From Burkholderia puraquae (GTDB taxonomy: Bacteria; Pseudomonadota; Gammaproteobacteria; Burkholderiales; Burkholderiaceae): a DNA stretch of 64,000 nucleotides. The DNA is taken from NCBI RefSeq assembly GCF_002099195.1, contig NZ_NBYX01000028.1, positions 17,822 through 81,821 of the forward strand. Reading direction: 5' to 3'. The notes under the pieces are model-generated. The model made no database searches. It saw nothing but the letters and a program-made list of their open reading frames with translations, and had not been told where the DNA came from. Both the position numbers and the translations under genes were made by a program. This document shows, piece after piece, positions 7,854 to 16,301 of this stretch (its first letter is position 1; the number at the start of each line of letters is the position of its first letter).

Positions 7854-8525
7854 ATGGGTTTTGAACAACTTGCCGAATTGCGGGCGCAGCTCGCAGCGAA
7901 GGCCAAGCAGGAGCGCAACGCGAAGCGGCCGGCAGCGCCGGCGGACACCGGCGCGAAGCCGAAGTCCGGCGACCAGCCGCAGCGTGGCGCCAAGCCGGCT
8001 GCCGCCGGCGCCAAGGCAAAAGCACCGCACCGCGCGAAGCCCGCGTCGGCGAAGCCGTCCGCGCCGGTCGATCCGGTCATCGTTGCGATCGGCAAACTGC
8101 AACGTAAGTTTCCGCACGCGTTCCCGAAGAATCCGGCCCCCAAAGTGCCGCTCAAGGTCGGCATCTGGGACGACCTCGCGCGCGAAGCACAGGCCGTCGG
8201 GCTCAGCGAAGCCGAACTGCGCGACGCGATGTCGACGTGGTGCCGCGGCAACCGCTACTGGTCGTGCCTCGTCGAAGACGCGGTGCGGGTCGATCTGCAG
8301 GGCAACGAAGCCGGGCGCGTCACGCATGACGACGCAGCGCGGGCGCGCCGCCTGAAGGCGCGTCGCCCCGGCAACAAGGGCGCGGGGCAATCAGCCAAGG
8401 GCGCACAGCAGCAGCCGAAGGCCGAGCAGCAGGCCGAGGCCGCCGCCGAGCCGCAACCGGCAAACGTGGAAGCGCAAGCCGACGCCGCGCCGCAGGTCGA
8501 GCAGCAAACGGCCGGAAACGAGTAA
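7854..8525 (+). CDS. ProQ/FinO-family RNA chaperone
   Basis: A 223-residue RNA-binding protein. The ATG at 7854 (MGFEQLAELRAQL) is chosen because the upstream open frame has no family-like sequence. The FinO/ProQ core lies at about residues 72-170 (VIVAIGKLQRKFPHAF, PLKVGIWDDLAREA, MSTWCRGNRYWSCLVEDAVRVDL). It is flanked by a basic Ala/Lys/Pro-rich N-terminal arm and a Gln/Ala-rich C-terminal tail, both probably disordered. Members bind structured RNAs and assist sRNA-mRNA pairing or protect 3' ends. On a secondary replicon such a protein may be a replicon-specific paralogue of a chromosomal copy. Confidence 0.9.
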   Translation: MGFEQLAELRAQLAAKAKQERNAKRPAAPADTGAKPKSGDQPQRGAKPAAAGAKAKAPHRAKPASAKPSAPVDPVIVAIGKLQRKFPHAFPKNPAPKVPLKVGIWDDLAREAQAVGLSEAELRDAMSTWCRGNRYWSCLVEDAVRVDLQGNEAGRVTHDDAARARRLKARRPGNKGAGQSAKGAQQQPKAEQQAEAAAEPQPANVEAQADAAPQVEQQTAGNE

Positions 8526-9024
8526 TCCGTACCGCGCCGCTGCATCCCGCACGGCGCCGATCCGCATGCAGATTGCCTGCGGTGAATGCACGACAGACTG
8601 GCCTGCCTCGACCGAGGCAGGTCAGGACTGCTCCCAACGGCACTCGACGTGCCGTGCCGTGATCTCTCCCGCCTCGAACACACCACGCGACCGGACGAAG
8701 CACGTTCGCCGATCGGCGCTGCATGGACGATGTTTCGACATTGTCGTTTCCGCGTGGACGGTACGCCTATCCTGAATGTCGCGATGCTACATTCAATTAA
8801 TTCGTTTTCCTGAAATATAGAAAGGCCGGAACCATGGATTGGCGGGTGGGCGCTCGCGTTCGGCTGTCATGACATGATGTCGCGCGATAATCCCGGCGGG
8901 GTCGTCGGGTCGCGTGCAAGCTGGCCGGTGCGATGCAGCTTGCATTCCGAAAGGTACGGAAAGTCGACTGCGACACAACCCGAAGCCACGGCCCACGCGT
9001 TTCACCCTCAATTCAAACCGGATC
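8526..9024. other. Intergenic region with a stem-loop
   Basis: About 500 bp between proQ and the DMT permease with no supported gene. A perfect 8-bp stem at 8602-8621 (CCTGCCTC-GACC-GAGGCAGG) may end proQ transcription, although no T-run follows. The last 250 bp are AT-richer and probably hold the permease promoter. Confidence 0.45.
8602..8621 (+). terminator. Stem-loop downstream of proQ-like gene
   Basis: CCTGCCTC, GACC loop, GAGGCAGG: perfect 8-bp GC-rich stem about 77 nt after the stop codon; no poly-T tract, so the terminator role is tentative. Confidence 0.4.
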
Positions 9025-10086
9025 ATGCACTCGAGACATTCCGCGATTCTCGTCGCGCTCATTGCGGCCGCGCTGTTCGGCGCCGCGACACCCCTCGCCA
9101 AGGCGCTGATCGGCGCGATGTCGCCATTCATGGTCGCCGGCCTGTTCTATCTCGGCAGCGGCGTCGGGCTCGGTATCGGGATCCTGCTTCGCCGCCTGCA
9201 CAACCGTCATGCACCGGTCGCGGACGCCGCGCCGCTGCAGCGCGCCGACCTGCCGTGGCTGGCCGGCGCGATCGCGGCGGGCGGGGTGGCCGGCCCGGCT
9301 TTGCTGATGCTCGGGCTGTCGAGCACGCCCGCGGCGACGAGCGCGCTGCTGCTCAATCTCGAAGGCGTGCTGACGGCCGTCATCGCATGGGTCGTGTTTC
9401 GCGAGAACGTGGATTCGCAGGTGTTCCTCGGAATGGTCGCGATCGTCGCCGGCGGCACGCTGCTGTCGTGGACGCCGGGCCGGGCCGGCGTGCCGGTCGG
9501 CGCGTTGCTGATCGTCGGCGCATGTCTGTGCTGGGCGGTCGACAACAACCTGACCCGCAAGGTCGCCGCGAACGACGCGATGATCATCGCGTGCGTGAAG
9601 GGGCTGATCGCCGGACCCGTCAACATCGGCATCGCGCTGGCCACCGGCGCGACGCTGCCGGCCATCCCGGTCACGGCTGCCGCGATGCTGACGGGGTTAG
9701 GCGGCTACGGAATCAGCCTCGTGCTGTTCGTCGTCGCGCTGCGTCATCTCGGCAGCGCACGCACGGGCGCGTATTTCTCGATCGCGCCGTTGTTCGGTGT
9801 CGTACTGTCGCTGCTGATCTGGCCCGCGCTGCCGCCCGCGACGTTCTGGATCGCCGCCGCGTTGATGGCGCTCGGCATCTGGCTGCACGTTCGCGAACGG
9901 CATGAACACACGCACGCGCACGAGCGGCTCGAGCACACGCACCGGCATCGGCACGACGAACATCACCAGCATGCGCACGATTTCGCGTACGACGGCAACG
10001 AACCGCATACGCATCCGCACGTGCATCTGCCGATCACACACAGCCATGCGCATTTTCCGGACATTCATCACCGGCACCGGCATTGA
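9025..10086 (+). CDS. EamA/DMT-family permease with histidine-rich C-terminal tail
   Basis: A 353-residue inner-membrane permease with about ten hydrophobic segments forming two EamA repeats (residues about 5-150 and 155-285). The ATG at 9025 is chosen because upstream sequence in frame is hydrophilic and unlike the family. The last 60 residues (about 293-353) are extraordinarily rich in His (HEHTHAHERLEHTHRHRHDEH and onward), a composition typical of zinc or nickel handling tails in metal transporters. Whether the tail senses or buffers a metal, or the permease exports a metal-related metabolite, cannot be told. No metal regulator gene is adjacent. Confidence 0.85.
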   Translation: MHSRHSAILVALIAAALFGAATPLAKALIGAMSPFMVAGLFYLGSGVGLGIGILLRRLHNRHAPVADAAPLQRADLPWLAGAIAAGGVAGPALLMLGLSSTPAATSALLLNLEGVLTAVIAWVVFRENVDSQVFLGMVAIVAGGTLLSWTPGRAGVPVGALLIVGACLCWAVDNNLTRKVAANDAMIIACVKGLIAGPVNIGIALATGATLPAIPVTAAAMLTGLGGYGISLVLFVVALRHLGSARTGAYFSIAPLFGVVLSLLIWPALPPATFWIAAALMALGIWLHVRERHEHTHAHERLEHTHRHRHDEHHQHAHDFAYDGNEPHTHPHVHLPITHSHAHFPDIHHRHRH

Positions 10087-10206
10087 CCGCGCCATGAGCA
10101 GCAGGCGATACGGTTCGCAAGGTAACCGTTTATGGGGCGTGCGCCGCATTGTGCGCACGGTTGTTTTCAGCGCCGCCCGATCGCGGCAGCTACAGCGCGT
10201 GCGGGC

Positions 10207-10572
10207 CTAGTCATCGGTCTGGATCAGCCGGATCAGCGAACCGTCCGGATCGATCAGTGCGCCGACCGTGCCGCCCCAGGCTTCACGCGCCGGCCGGTGC
10301 GCGCGTGGCCAGCCGGTCGCTTGTTCCGGAACGCCGGCGGCGAGCACGTCGTCGAAGAAGGTGCCGACGTCCGCGAGCCGAAAGCAGCAACTGAACCAGC
10401 TCGTTGCCGGATCGAGTTCGGGGTGCGGGAAGAATTCCAGCAACAGGTTTCCGCGCTTGAGGATCATCCAGCCGTCGTCGCGCCAGGTTTCAGCGAACCC
10501 CAGTCTCTCGTAGAAGCGGGATGTGACTTCGAAATCGCGCGATGGCAGGTTGGGGCTCGCTATATCGGTCAA
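10207..10572 (-). CDS. VOC-family (glyoxalase/bleomycin-resistance-like) protein
   Basis: A 121-residue single-module vicinal-oxygen-chelate protein. Segments SRDFEVTSRFYERLGFAETW (about 11-30), LLLEFFPHPELDP (about 43-55) and the C-terminal GALIDPDGSLIRLIQ match bleomycin-resistance/glyoxalase-type subunits, which dimerise to form a drug- or metal-binding cleft. A likely cytosolic resistance or lyase protein; substrate unknown. It lies on the same strand as the nifQ-like gene 60 bp upstream and may be cotranscribed with it and the Mop gene. Confidence 0.87.
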   Translation of the reverse strand: MTDIASPNLPSRDFEVTSRFYERLGFAETWRDDGWMILKRGNLLLEFFPHPELDPATSWFSCCFRLADVGTFFDDVLAAGVPEQATGWPRAHRPAREAWGGTVGALIDPDGSLIRLIQTDD

Positions 10573-10632
10573 GGCGGTTTCTCCAGTTGGCGATGCGACG
10601 AATCGAATGGGCAGCTTGGGTCGCCGCGGTGA

Positions 10633-11232
10633 CTATCGCGCGTGAGGAAAGCAGAAGCCGAAATCCTCGCAGCCCGGGCACCCGGGGGCAGGGTCCGGCG
10701 GCACATCGAGCGAGGCGGCCACTTCCTGTGCGAGGAATTTCTTCCAGCGCAGGTGAGCGATGTTGCGCGCGGCCAGCGCGGGGAAATAGCGATCGAGCAT
10801 CGCGGATACCGCGTCGCGCCCGTCGAGCCCGAGGTCGCGCCACAGATGATCGGGGCGCAGGCAGGCGTGCGCGATGATCGACGCGAGACAGCTGGCGTCG
10901 TCACGGCCGGCGGCGGGATTCGCGTCGTCCATCAGCCGCGCGTGCAGCGTCCCGACGAACGCCGCGTGAGTGGCGGGCAGCAGTGTCATCGCGGCCGTCG
11001 GCATGAGTGCCGCGACATCGGTTGCAGGCAGGCGCGGAAACTGCCGCGCCAGCAGGCCGGCCAACTGCGGACGAGAGAGGCCGAGCAGCGCGAGTTCGTC
11101 GCGGCGCGCGCGTGCCGCAACGAGCGCGCCGAACAGGCGTGCGTCGGGCGTATCGGCGCTGGCCGCCGCGGACAGCAGCGACCGCAGCGCCCGTTGGCGA
11201 GCGTGATCGCGCTCGGCTGTCATCGTGTGCAT
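10633..11232 (-). CDS. NifQ-like molybdenum-trafficking protein
   Basis: A 199-residue protein whose C-terminal half matches NifQ: AARNIAHLRWKKFLAQE (about 154-170) followed by C185-x2-C188-x5-C194-FP. NifQ carries a Cx4Cx2Cx5C motif that holds a Mo-Fe-S cluster for FeMo-cofactor assembly. Here the first Cys of the motif is replaced (Asp180), leaving three of four. No nif structural genes are visible; the upstream neighbour on the same strand is a di-Mop molybdate-binding protein. A role in molybdenum handling outside nitrogen fixation is therefore likely. A second in-frame ATG three codons downstream is an alternative start. Confidence 0.82.
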   Translation of the reverse strand: MHTMTAERDHARQRALRSLLSAAASADTPDARLFGALVAARARRDELALLGLSRPQLAGLLARQFPRLPATDVAALMPTAAMTLLPATHAAFVGTLHARLMDDANPAAGRDDASCLASIIAHACLRPDHLWRDLGLDGRDAVSAMLDRYFPALAARNIAHLRWKKFLAQEVAASLDVPPDPAPGCPGCEDFGFCFPHAR

Positions 11233-11307
11233 CGGCCCGACAGCGGTACGGCGCGATCCGCGTGAATGCGCCGTGCCAAACGGATCGCCATCGCGATCGT
11301 CACGCGT

Positions 11308-11733
11308 TCATTCGACGCCGACGATCACGCTCGATGCCTTGAAGATCGCGGACGCAGCCGTGCCGCTCGCGAGGCCGAGGCGATCGACGCTGTCGTTGGT
11401 GACGATCGCGACGAGTTCGGCGCCGCCCGCTGCCTTGATCACGACTTCAGAATTGACCGCGCCTTTCGCGACCGACGATACCGTGCCCGCGACGCAGTTG
11501 CGGGCCGACACCTTGCTGCTGTCGACGTCGACCATCACGATGACCGAAGAAGCCTTCACGAGTGCGAATGCCTTCGAGCCGGCCGCGAGGCCCAGCGAAG
11601 CCGCGCTGCCGTGAGTGATCACGGCGACGATGTCGAGGCCGCCCTGCGTGCGAAGCGTGATTTCGTCGTTGACGGCACCGGTCTTGACGGCGCTGACCTG
11701 GCCGGCGAAATGGTTGCGGGCGCTGGTTCGCAT
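11308..11733 (-). CDS. Di-Mop molybdate-binding protein (molbindin)
   Basis: A 141-residue protein made of two tandem Mop/TOBE domains (about residues 1-68 and 73-141). Each starts with an S-A-R-N-x-F/V-A-G-x-V motif and contains G-A-V-N-x-E and a K-A-S-S-V-I-V end, the classic molbindin pattern. Such proteins form hexamers that store or buffer molybdate or tungstate in the cytosol. It lies 75 bp upstream of the nifQ-like gene on the same strand, suggesting a small molybdenum-homeostasis operon. No ModE box was recognised by eye upstream of the ATG at 11733. Confidence 0.93.
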   Translation of the reverse strand: MRTSARNHFAGQVSAVKTGAVNDEITLRTQGGLDIVAVITHGSAASLGLAAGSKAFALVKASSVIVMVDVDSSKVSARNCVAGTVSSVAKGAVNSEVVIKAAGGAELVAIVTNDSVDRLGLASGTAASAIFKASSVIVGVE

Positions 11734-11959
11734 GATGGATCTCCGGAAAATGAGCTGCCCGACGGGCGGTGGGTGAAAGACGGGAAATCGCGGACGAGTT
11801 TACCTTCAATGCCGGCGAAATGCGGCTCGGGTTTGCGATGCCCGGCATTCCGGTTGCGAGCGGTCGCACGGTTGCCCGGCTTGCCATTCGCCGGAAGCTT
11901 CCGGCGAGCCCGGCGCGGCTTCGCGCACCTGTCCGGCGAGTAGAGCGGCGGCGTCATGG

Positions 11960-11989
11960 TCGTCCCGCAATCCATGCTGTGCGGGACGA
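11960..11989 (-). terminator. Stem-loop downstream of tetR gene
   Basis: TCGTCCCGCA (11960-11969) and TGCGGGACGA (11980-11989) form a perfect 10-bp stem with a 10-nt loop. It lies 44 bp after the stop of the minus-strand tetR gene; no T-run, so termination is inferred. Confidence 0.5.
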
Positions 11990-12032
11990 CGCGGGACGAC
12001 GCGAGGCGTCCGGCCGTTTGCGGCCAGCGCGC

Positions 12033-12701
12033 CTAGCTGCGCTTCGATGTGCTGCGCGGTGCCTTGCGGGCCGGGCTGGCCGGCGTCTCGCCCAGCGCGA
12101 CGAGTGCATCGGTCAGTTGCGCCATGTGTTTCGCCATCGATCGCGGGTCGCCCGACTGCAACGACACGAAAGCGCCGTCGAAACCCATCATCCCGAAGTA
12201 CGCGAGATCGTCCGCGGTGGCGGCGGACATCGCCTTGCCATCCTCGCCGAACGCGTTGCGAATCATCTCGCGCATGTAGTCGCGGCCTTCGTTGCGTACG
12301 TCGACGACGGTCTGCATCGCTTCCGGCTCCGCAGCCTCGTTGCTCATGACCATCACGAACAGCAGGCGCAGGAAATTCTCGCGGTGCAGGAAGACCTCGC
12401 CGGTCTTCTGCAGATACCAGCCCAGCCGCTCGCGCGGCGTGCCGTCGGGCGGGTTCTCGTGCGCATTGCGCATCGCATCGAAAAAGCCCCGCGCGCCTTG
12501 CGCCATCACTTCCGCGAGCAACCCTGCCTTGGAGCCGAAGTGATGGTAGATCGCGCTCTTCGGGATGCCGGTCGCCTCGACCAGCGCCGACATCGATGTG
12601 CCGGCATAGCCATAGGCCGACATGACGCGAGCCGCCGCGTCGAGGATTTCCTGGCGTGATTTCTGACCGCGCCGGTTACCGATTTGTTGTGGATTGTCCA
12701 T
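12033..12701 (-). CDS. TetR-family regulator of the adjacent meta-cleavage operon
   Basis: A 222-residue repressor with an N-terminal TetR helix-turn-helix (about residues 15-62: SRQEILDAAARVMSAYGYAG ... IPKSAIYHHFGSKAGLLAEV) and a C-terminal ligand domain. It is divergent from the aromatic-degradation operon. The intergenic gap carries two related operator-like elements (12727-12744 and 12771-12788), so it most likely represses the operon and itself until an aromatic ligand binds. In E. coli the equivalent mhp operon is controlled by an IclR-type activator, so control logic differs here. Confidence 0.9.
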   Translation of the reverse strand: MDNPQQIGNRRGQKSRQEILDAAARVMSAYGYAGTSMSALVEATGIPKSAIYHHFGSKAGLLAEVMAQGARGFFDAMRNAHENPPDGTPRERLGWYLQKTGEVFLHRENFLRLLFVMVMSNEAAEPEAMQTVVDVRNEGRDYMREMIRNAFGEDGKAMSAATADDLAYFGMMGFDGAFVSLQSGDPRSMAKHMAQLTDALVALGETPASPARKAPRSTSKRS

Positions 12702-12726
12702 TCCAAAAGTATACGCTCCCCAACTA

Positions 12727-12788
12727 TTGTACCGATCAGTCCAATACTCGTTTTCCCTAGATTTCCAGTTTTGGACCTATCGGTACAA
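12727..12788. promoter_or_regulatory. Paired TetR operators upstream of the meta-cleavage operon
   Basis: TTGTACCGATCAGTCCAA (12727-12744) and TTGGACCTATCGGTACAA (12771-12788) are inverted copies of each other with two mismatches. Each is itself an imperfect palindrome of the form TTGxxC-N6-GxxCAA. Two operators 26 bp apart between divergent starts fit cooperative TetR repression. Confidence 0.7.
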
Positions 12789-12855
12789 TTCCGTCATCGA
12801 AGGTGTGGGCCGCCACACCGCGTGGCGAACGCACTACAGGAGAAGGAGACACCCC

Positions 12856-14424
12856 ATGACTCACGAGTACGACGCCGACGTTGCGATCGTTGGCTATGGA
12901 CCGACCGGCGTCATCGCCGCGCTCACGCTGGCCCGGCACGGCATTTCCTGCGTGGCGTTCGAACGACACCGCGAGATCTACCCGCGGGCGCGGGCGGTGA
13001 CGGTCAACGACTGGACGATGCGGATCTTCCAGAATCTCGGCGTCGACGAAGCGGTGCTGAAGCACATCGATCCGCAGCGGGCGCTGCGCTGGATGCGCTA
13101 CGACGGCACCGAAATCATGCGCATCGAACACCCGCCGTCGACGCTCGGCATCAAGCCGCGCTTCTTCAACATCTATCAGCCGACGATGGAAGCGGCCTTG
13201 CGCGAGTGCGCGGCGAAGTACGAACGCGAAATCGACGTGCGCTACGGCTTCGAGGTGGTCTCGCTGACGCAGGACGACGCGGGCGTCACCGTGCGCACGA
13301 GAAACACGGCCACCGGCGACACGAACGACACACGCGTGCGCTACGTGATCGGGTGCGACGGCGGGAGCAGCGCGACGCGCGGCATGCTCGGCATCAAGCT
13401 GCTCGGCGATACGCTGGACGTGCAGTGGATCGTGATCGACTGCCGCGTGAAGCGCTGGTGGCCGGATCGCAACCTGCTGACCTTCTGGTCCGACAAGGAG
13501 CGGCCCGTGGTCGATATTGCGCTGTCCGGCGGCAATCATCGCTGGGAACTGCCGCTCAAGCCCGGCGAAAGCGAGGCCGATTTCTCGACCCACGAGCAGG
13601 TCTGGCCGCTGCTGAAGGCGCTTGGCGTAAGCGAGGACGACGTCGAGATCCATCAGTACGCGTTCTACCGGCATCACACGCGCATGGCCGATACGTGGCG
13701 CGCCGGCCGCGCGTTTCTCGCCGGCGACGCGGCGCACCTGATGCCGCCATGGGCCGGCGCCGGCATGCAGACCGGCATGCGCGATGCGTTCGATCTCGGC
13801 TGGAAACTTTCTGGTGTGCTGAACGGTACGTTGTCCGAAGATTTTCTCGATACCTACGAAACGGAACGCCGGCCGAACGCGACGTTCTACACGCAGCTCG
13901 CTGTTCAGCTCGGCCGCATCATCAAACAGGAGCTGACGGAGGACGAGCAGGCCGCACTTGCCGCGCCGCCCACCCCGGACGCGCCCGAGCCGCCGTTGAT
14001 TGCGCCGCCCGTGCTCGCGGCCGGATGGCTGCGCGGCCCGCTCGGTGGCGCGAGCGTTGTCGGCCGGATGGTGCCGCAGCCGGTGGTGGGCGACAACCGC
14101 GGTGCGATGGCGCGGCTGGACGACCTGCTGGGTGACGGCTTCGTACTCCTTGGCGACGACGTCGATCCGGCCAGCCTGCTCAGCGCCGACGAGAAGGCGG
14201 CATGGGACCGGCTGGGCGCGCGCTATATCGCCGTGCGCCAGCAACATGAGCATACGCAGGGCCCCGACGAATTCGTCGATCTCGACGGCGTGCTGCAGCC
14301 GTGGCTGCGCAAGTTCGGCGCACGCGCGGTCGCGCTGCGGCCGGACCGCTTCGTCGCGGCCGCCGACGTGAGCGGCCTCGCCGTACCCGGTCACACCGTC
14401 AGTCGATGCGGGACGAATCAATGA
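12856..14424 (+). CDS. FAD-dependent aromatic monooxygenase (MhpA-like 3-hydroxyphenylpropanoate hydroxylase)
   Basis: A 522-residue single-component flavin hydroxylase. It shows the FAD dinucleotide motif GYGPTG (residues 13-18), a CDGGSSATR motif in the middle, and the second FAD motif GDAAHLMPPWAGAGMQTGMRD, which includes the extra residues typical of the MhpA/PheA group. It should add a hydroxyl ortho to an existing phenolic OH using NAD(P)H and O2, feeding the ring-cleavage enzyme encoded next. ATG at 12856 follows a strong AGGAGAAGGAG sequence; an upstream in-frame extension is not family-like. First gene of the operon; substrate specificity (3-hydroxyphenylpropanoate or a relative) is inferred from the operon, not proven. 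Confidence 0.87.
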   Translation: MTHEYDADVAIVGYGPTGVIAALTLARHGISCVAFERHREIYPRARAVTVNDWTMRIFQNLGVDEAVLKHIDPQRALRWMRYDGTEIMRIEHPPSTLGIKPRFFNIYQPTMEAALRECAAKYEREIDVRYGFEVVSLTQDDAGVTVRTRNTATGDTNDTRVRYVIGCDGGSSATRGMLGIKLLGDTLDVQWIVIDCRVKRWWPDRNLLTFWSDKERPVVDIALSGGNHRWELPLKPGESEADFSTHEQVWPLLKALGVSEDDVEIHQYAFYRHHTRMADTWRAGRAFLAGDAAHLMPPWAGAGMQTGMRDAFDLGWKLSGVLNGTLSEDFLDTYETERRPNATFYTQLAVQLGRIIKQELTEDEQAALAAPPTPDAPEPPLIAPPVLAAGWLRGPLGGASVVGRMVPQPVVGDNRGAMARLDDLLGDGFVLLGDDVDPASLLSADEKAAWDRLGARYIAVRQQHEHTQGPDEFVDLDGVLQPWLRKFGARAVALRPDRFVAAADVSGLAVPGHTVSRCGTNQ

Positions 14425-14435
14425 AGGAGAGCAGG

Positions 14436-15338
14436 ATGAGTACAGTGACGGAACTCGGATACGTCGGCATCGAGGCAAGCGATCTTGCCGCGTGGGAGCG
14501 CTTCGCGGCCGGCTTGCTCGGCATGCAGGTCGGCCGCCGCACCGACGACATGCTGAGCTTGCGGATGGACGACGCGGCGCATCGCTGGATCATCGTTCGG
14601 GGCCGCGCCGACGATCTCGCGTTCACCGGTTTCGGTTGTGCGACGGACGCGGATCTCGATGCGATCGTCGGCCGGCTGCGCGCGGCCGGCAACGACGTCG
14701 TCGAAGGCGACGCGCAGTTGTGCGCGCAACGGTCGGTTCGCCGCCTCGCCGTGACGACCGATCCGCTGGGCAACTGCGTCGAGCTCTATGTCGGGCTGGC
14801 CGCCGCCGATGCGCCGTTCGAGTCGCCGCAACGCGTGTCGCGCTTCGTCACCGGCGGAATCGGCGCGGGTCATCAGGTGCTGATCGAGAACGGCGTGGAC
14901 CGTCGCGTGCTTGTCGACTGGTACGGGCTGCTCGGCTTTCGCACGACGGACGTCATCGACGAGGAGGTGGCGCCCGGCATCGTGGCCAGCGTGGCGTTCC
15001 TGCGCTGCAACCCGCGTCATCACACCGTCGCGTTCGCGAACATGCCGTTCGGCAAGCGCATGCATCACTTCATGATCGAAGCCGCCGATCTCGGCGACGT
15101 CGGGCTCGCGCATGACCGCTGCCTCGAAGCGAAGCAGCCGCTCGAGATGAGCCTCGGCATGCACCCCAACGACCGGATGTTCAGCTTCTACGTTCGTACG
15201 CCGTCGGGCTTCAACGTCGAGTTCGGCTGGGGCGGGCTCGTCATCGACGAAGCCAGCTGGGAGGTTCAGCACCTGGACCGGCTCAGTACCTGGGGGCATC
15301 GTCCCCCGCACGTCGTCGCGGACCTGCTGCGCGGCTGA
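14436..15338 (+). CDS. Type I extradiol ring-cleavage dioxygenase (BphC-like, VOC fold)
   Basis: A 300-residue Fe(II) extradiol dioxygenase with two VOC modules. Likely iron ligands match 2,3-dihydroxybiphenyl dioxygenase in position and context: His146 (GAGHQVL), His210 or 211 (RMHHFMIEA) and Glu262 (FNVEFGWGG). It would open the catechol made by the upstream hydroxylase between the diol and its neighbour to a coloured muconic semialdehyde/ketone. ATG at 14436 follows AAGGAGAGCAGG, 11 bp after the hydroxylase stop. E. coli MhpB, in the equivalent pathway place, belongs to the unrelated LigB (type III) family. Confidence 0.92.
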   Translation: MSTVTELGYVGIEASDLAAWERFAAGLLGMQVGRRTDDMLSLRMDDAAHRWIIVRGRADDLAFTGFGCATDADLDAIVGRLRAAGNDVVEGDAQLCAQRSVRRLAVTTDPLGNCVELYVGLAAADAPFESPQRVSRFVTGGIGAGHQVLIENGVDRRVLVDWYGLLGFRTTDVIDEEVAPGIVASVAFLRCNPRHHTVAFANMPFGKRMHHFMIEAADLGDVGLAHDRCLEAKQPLEMSLGMHPNDRMFSFYVRTPSGFNVEFGWGGLVIDEASWEVQHLDRLSTWGHRPPHVVADLLRG

Positions 15339-15402
15339 CGCCCCACGCGCGACCGCAACGTCGCTGCGACACACCTCAATCACGTTCGGGAAGGAAACCA
15401 TC

Positions 15403-16248
15403 ATGGCGCTTACCCAGGCTCAGACCAGCCGCACCGTCAAGACACGGGACTGGCAACTCCATTACCACGAGGCCGGCAGCGGTCATCCCGTGATCCTGCT
15501 GCACGGCAGCGGCCCGGGCGCAACGGGATGGAGCAACTTCAGCGGCAACATCGATGCACTCGCGAAGCAGTTCCACGTATACGCCGTCGACATGCCCGGC
15601 TGGGGGCAATCGGATCCGGCGACGGTCGACCAGCTCGATCATGTCGACGCGGCGATCCAGTTCATGGATGCGCTGGGCATCGAGCGGGCCGCGTTCGTCG
15701 GCAATTCGATGGGCGGCCAGACGTCGTTGCGGCTCGCGACCGAGCATCCGGAACGCATCACGCACCTCGTGACGATGGGGCCGCCGGTGGGCCGCATGCC
15801 GACGCTGTTCGGCGCGGGCGACGGCCCGTCCGAAGGGCTCAAGGTACTGATCCAGGCGTACCGCGATCCGTCGCCGGAGCACATGCGCCGGCTGGTGGAG
15901 ATCATGGTGTACGACAAGGCGCGCTTTGCGACGGCGGAACTGTGCCAGGCCCGTTCGGATGCCGCGCTGCGGCGCCCCAAGCACCTGAGCAACTACGTGG
16001 CTGGCCTGCCGGCCGGTGCGCCGCTGCCGAAGTGGGTGAAGCCCGAACTGCTGCCGGCGATCAAGACGCCCACGCTGCTGATCCACGGGCGCGACGATCG
16101 CGTGGTGTCGTTCGAGACGTCGCTGTATCTGCTCGCGAACATTCCGGATTCGCGTCTCGTGCTGCTGAACCGGTGCGGGCACTGGGCAATGATCGAGCAT
16201 CCGGACGAGTTCAACCGCCTGGTCGCCGATTTCATCGCGAACGCATGA
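15403..16248 (+). CDS. mhpC: Meta-cleavage product hydrolase (MhpC/BphD-like)
   Basis: A 281-residue alpha/beta hydrolase that splits the C-C bond of the ring-cleavage product. Visible elements are the oxyanion/substrate motif HGSGPGATGWSNF (about 34-46), the nucleophile elbow GNSMGG, the acid in HGRDDRVV and the catalytic His in RCGHWAMIEHP. GSGPGA in the N-terminal region is characteristic of meta-cleavage product hydrolases. The ATG follows GGAAGGAAACCATC. Products would be 2-hydroxypenta-2,4-dienoate and a carboxylic acid (succinate if the substrate is hydroxyphenylpropanoate). Confidence 0.93.
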   Translation: MALTQAQTSRTVKTRDWQLHYHEAGSGHPVILLHGSGPGATGWSNFSGNIDALAKQFHVYAVDMPGWGQSDPATVDQLDHVDAAIQFMDALGIERAAFVGNSMGGQTSLRLATEHPERITHLVTMGPPVGRMPTLFGAGDGPSEGLKVLIQAYRDPSPEHMRRLVEIMVYDKARFATAELCQARSDAALRRPKHLSNYVAGLPAGAPLPKWVKPELLPAIKTPTLLIHGRDDRVVSFETSLYLLANIPDSRLVLLNRCGHWAMIEHPDEFNRLVADFIANA

Positions 16249-16301
16249 TGGGCATGCGCGATTCCAGTTCAACACCGACCGATTGCGGGAGAACCTTGAA
16301 G

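Noticed and set aside
10633..11232. Evidence for nitrogen fixation
   Set aside because: Only a nifQ-like gene lacking one cluster cysteine is present; no nif structural or assembly genes in the window.
12757..14478. A 573-codon minus-strand open frame opposite the MhpA-like gene
   Set aside because: Antisense to a gene with clear FAD motifs and a strong Shine-Dalgarno; no recognisable domain.
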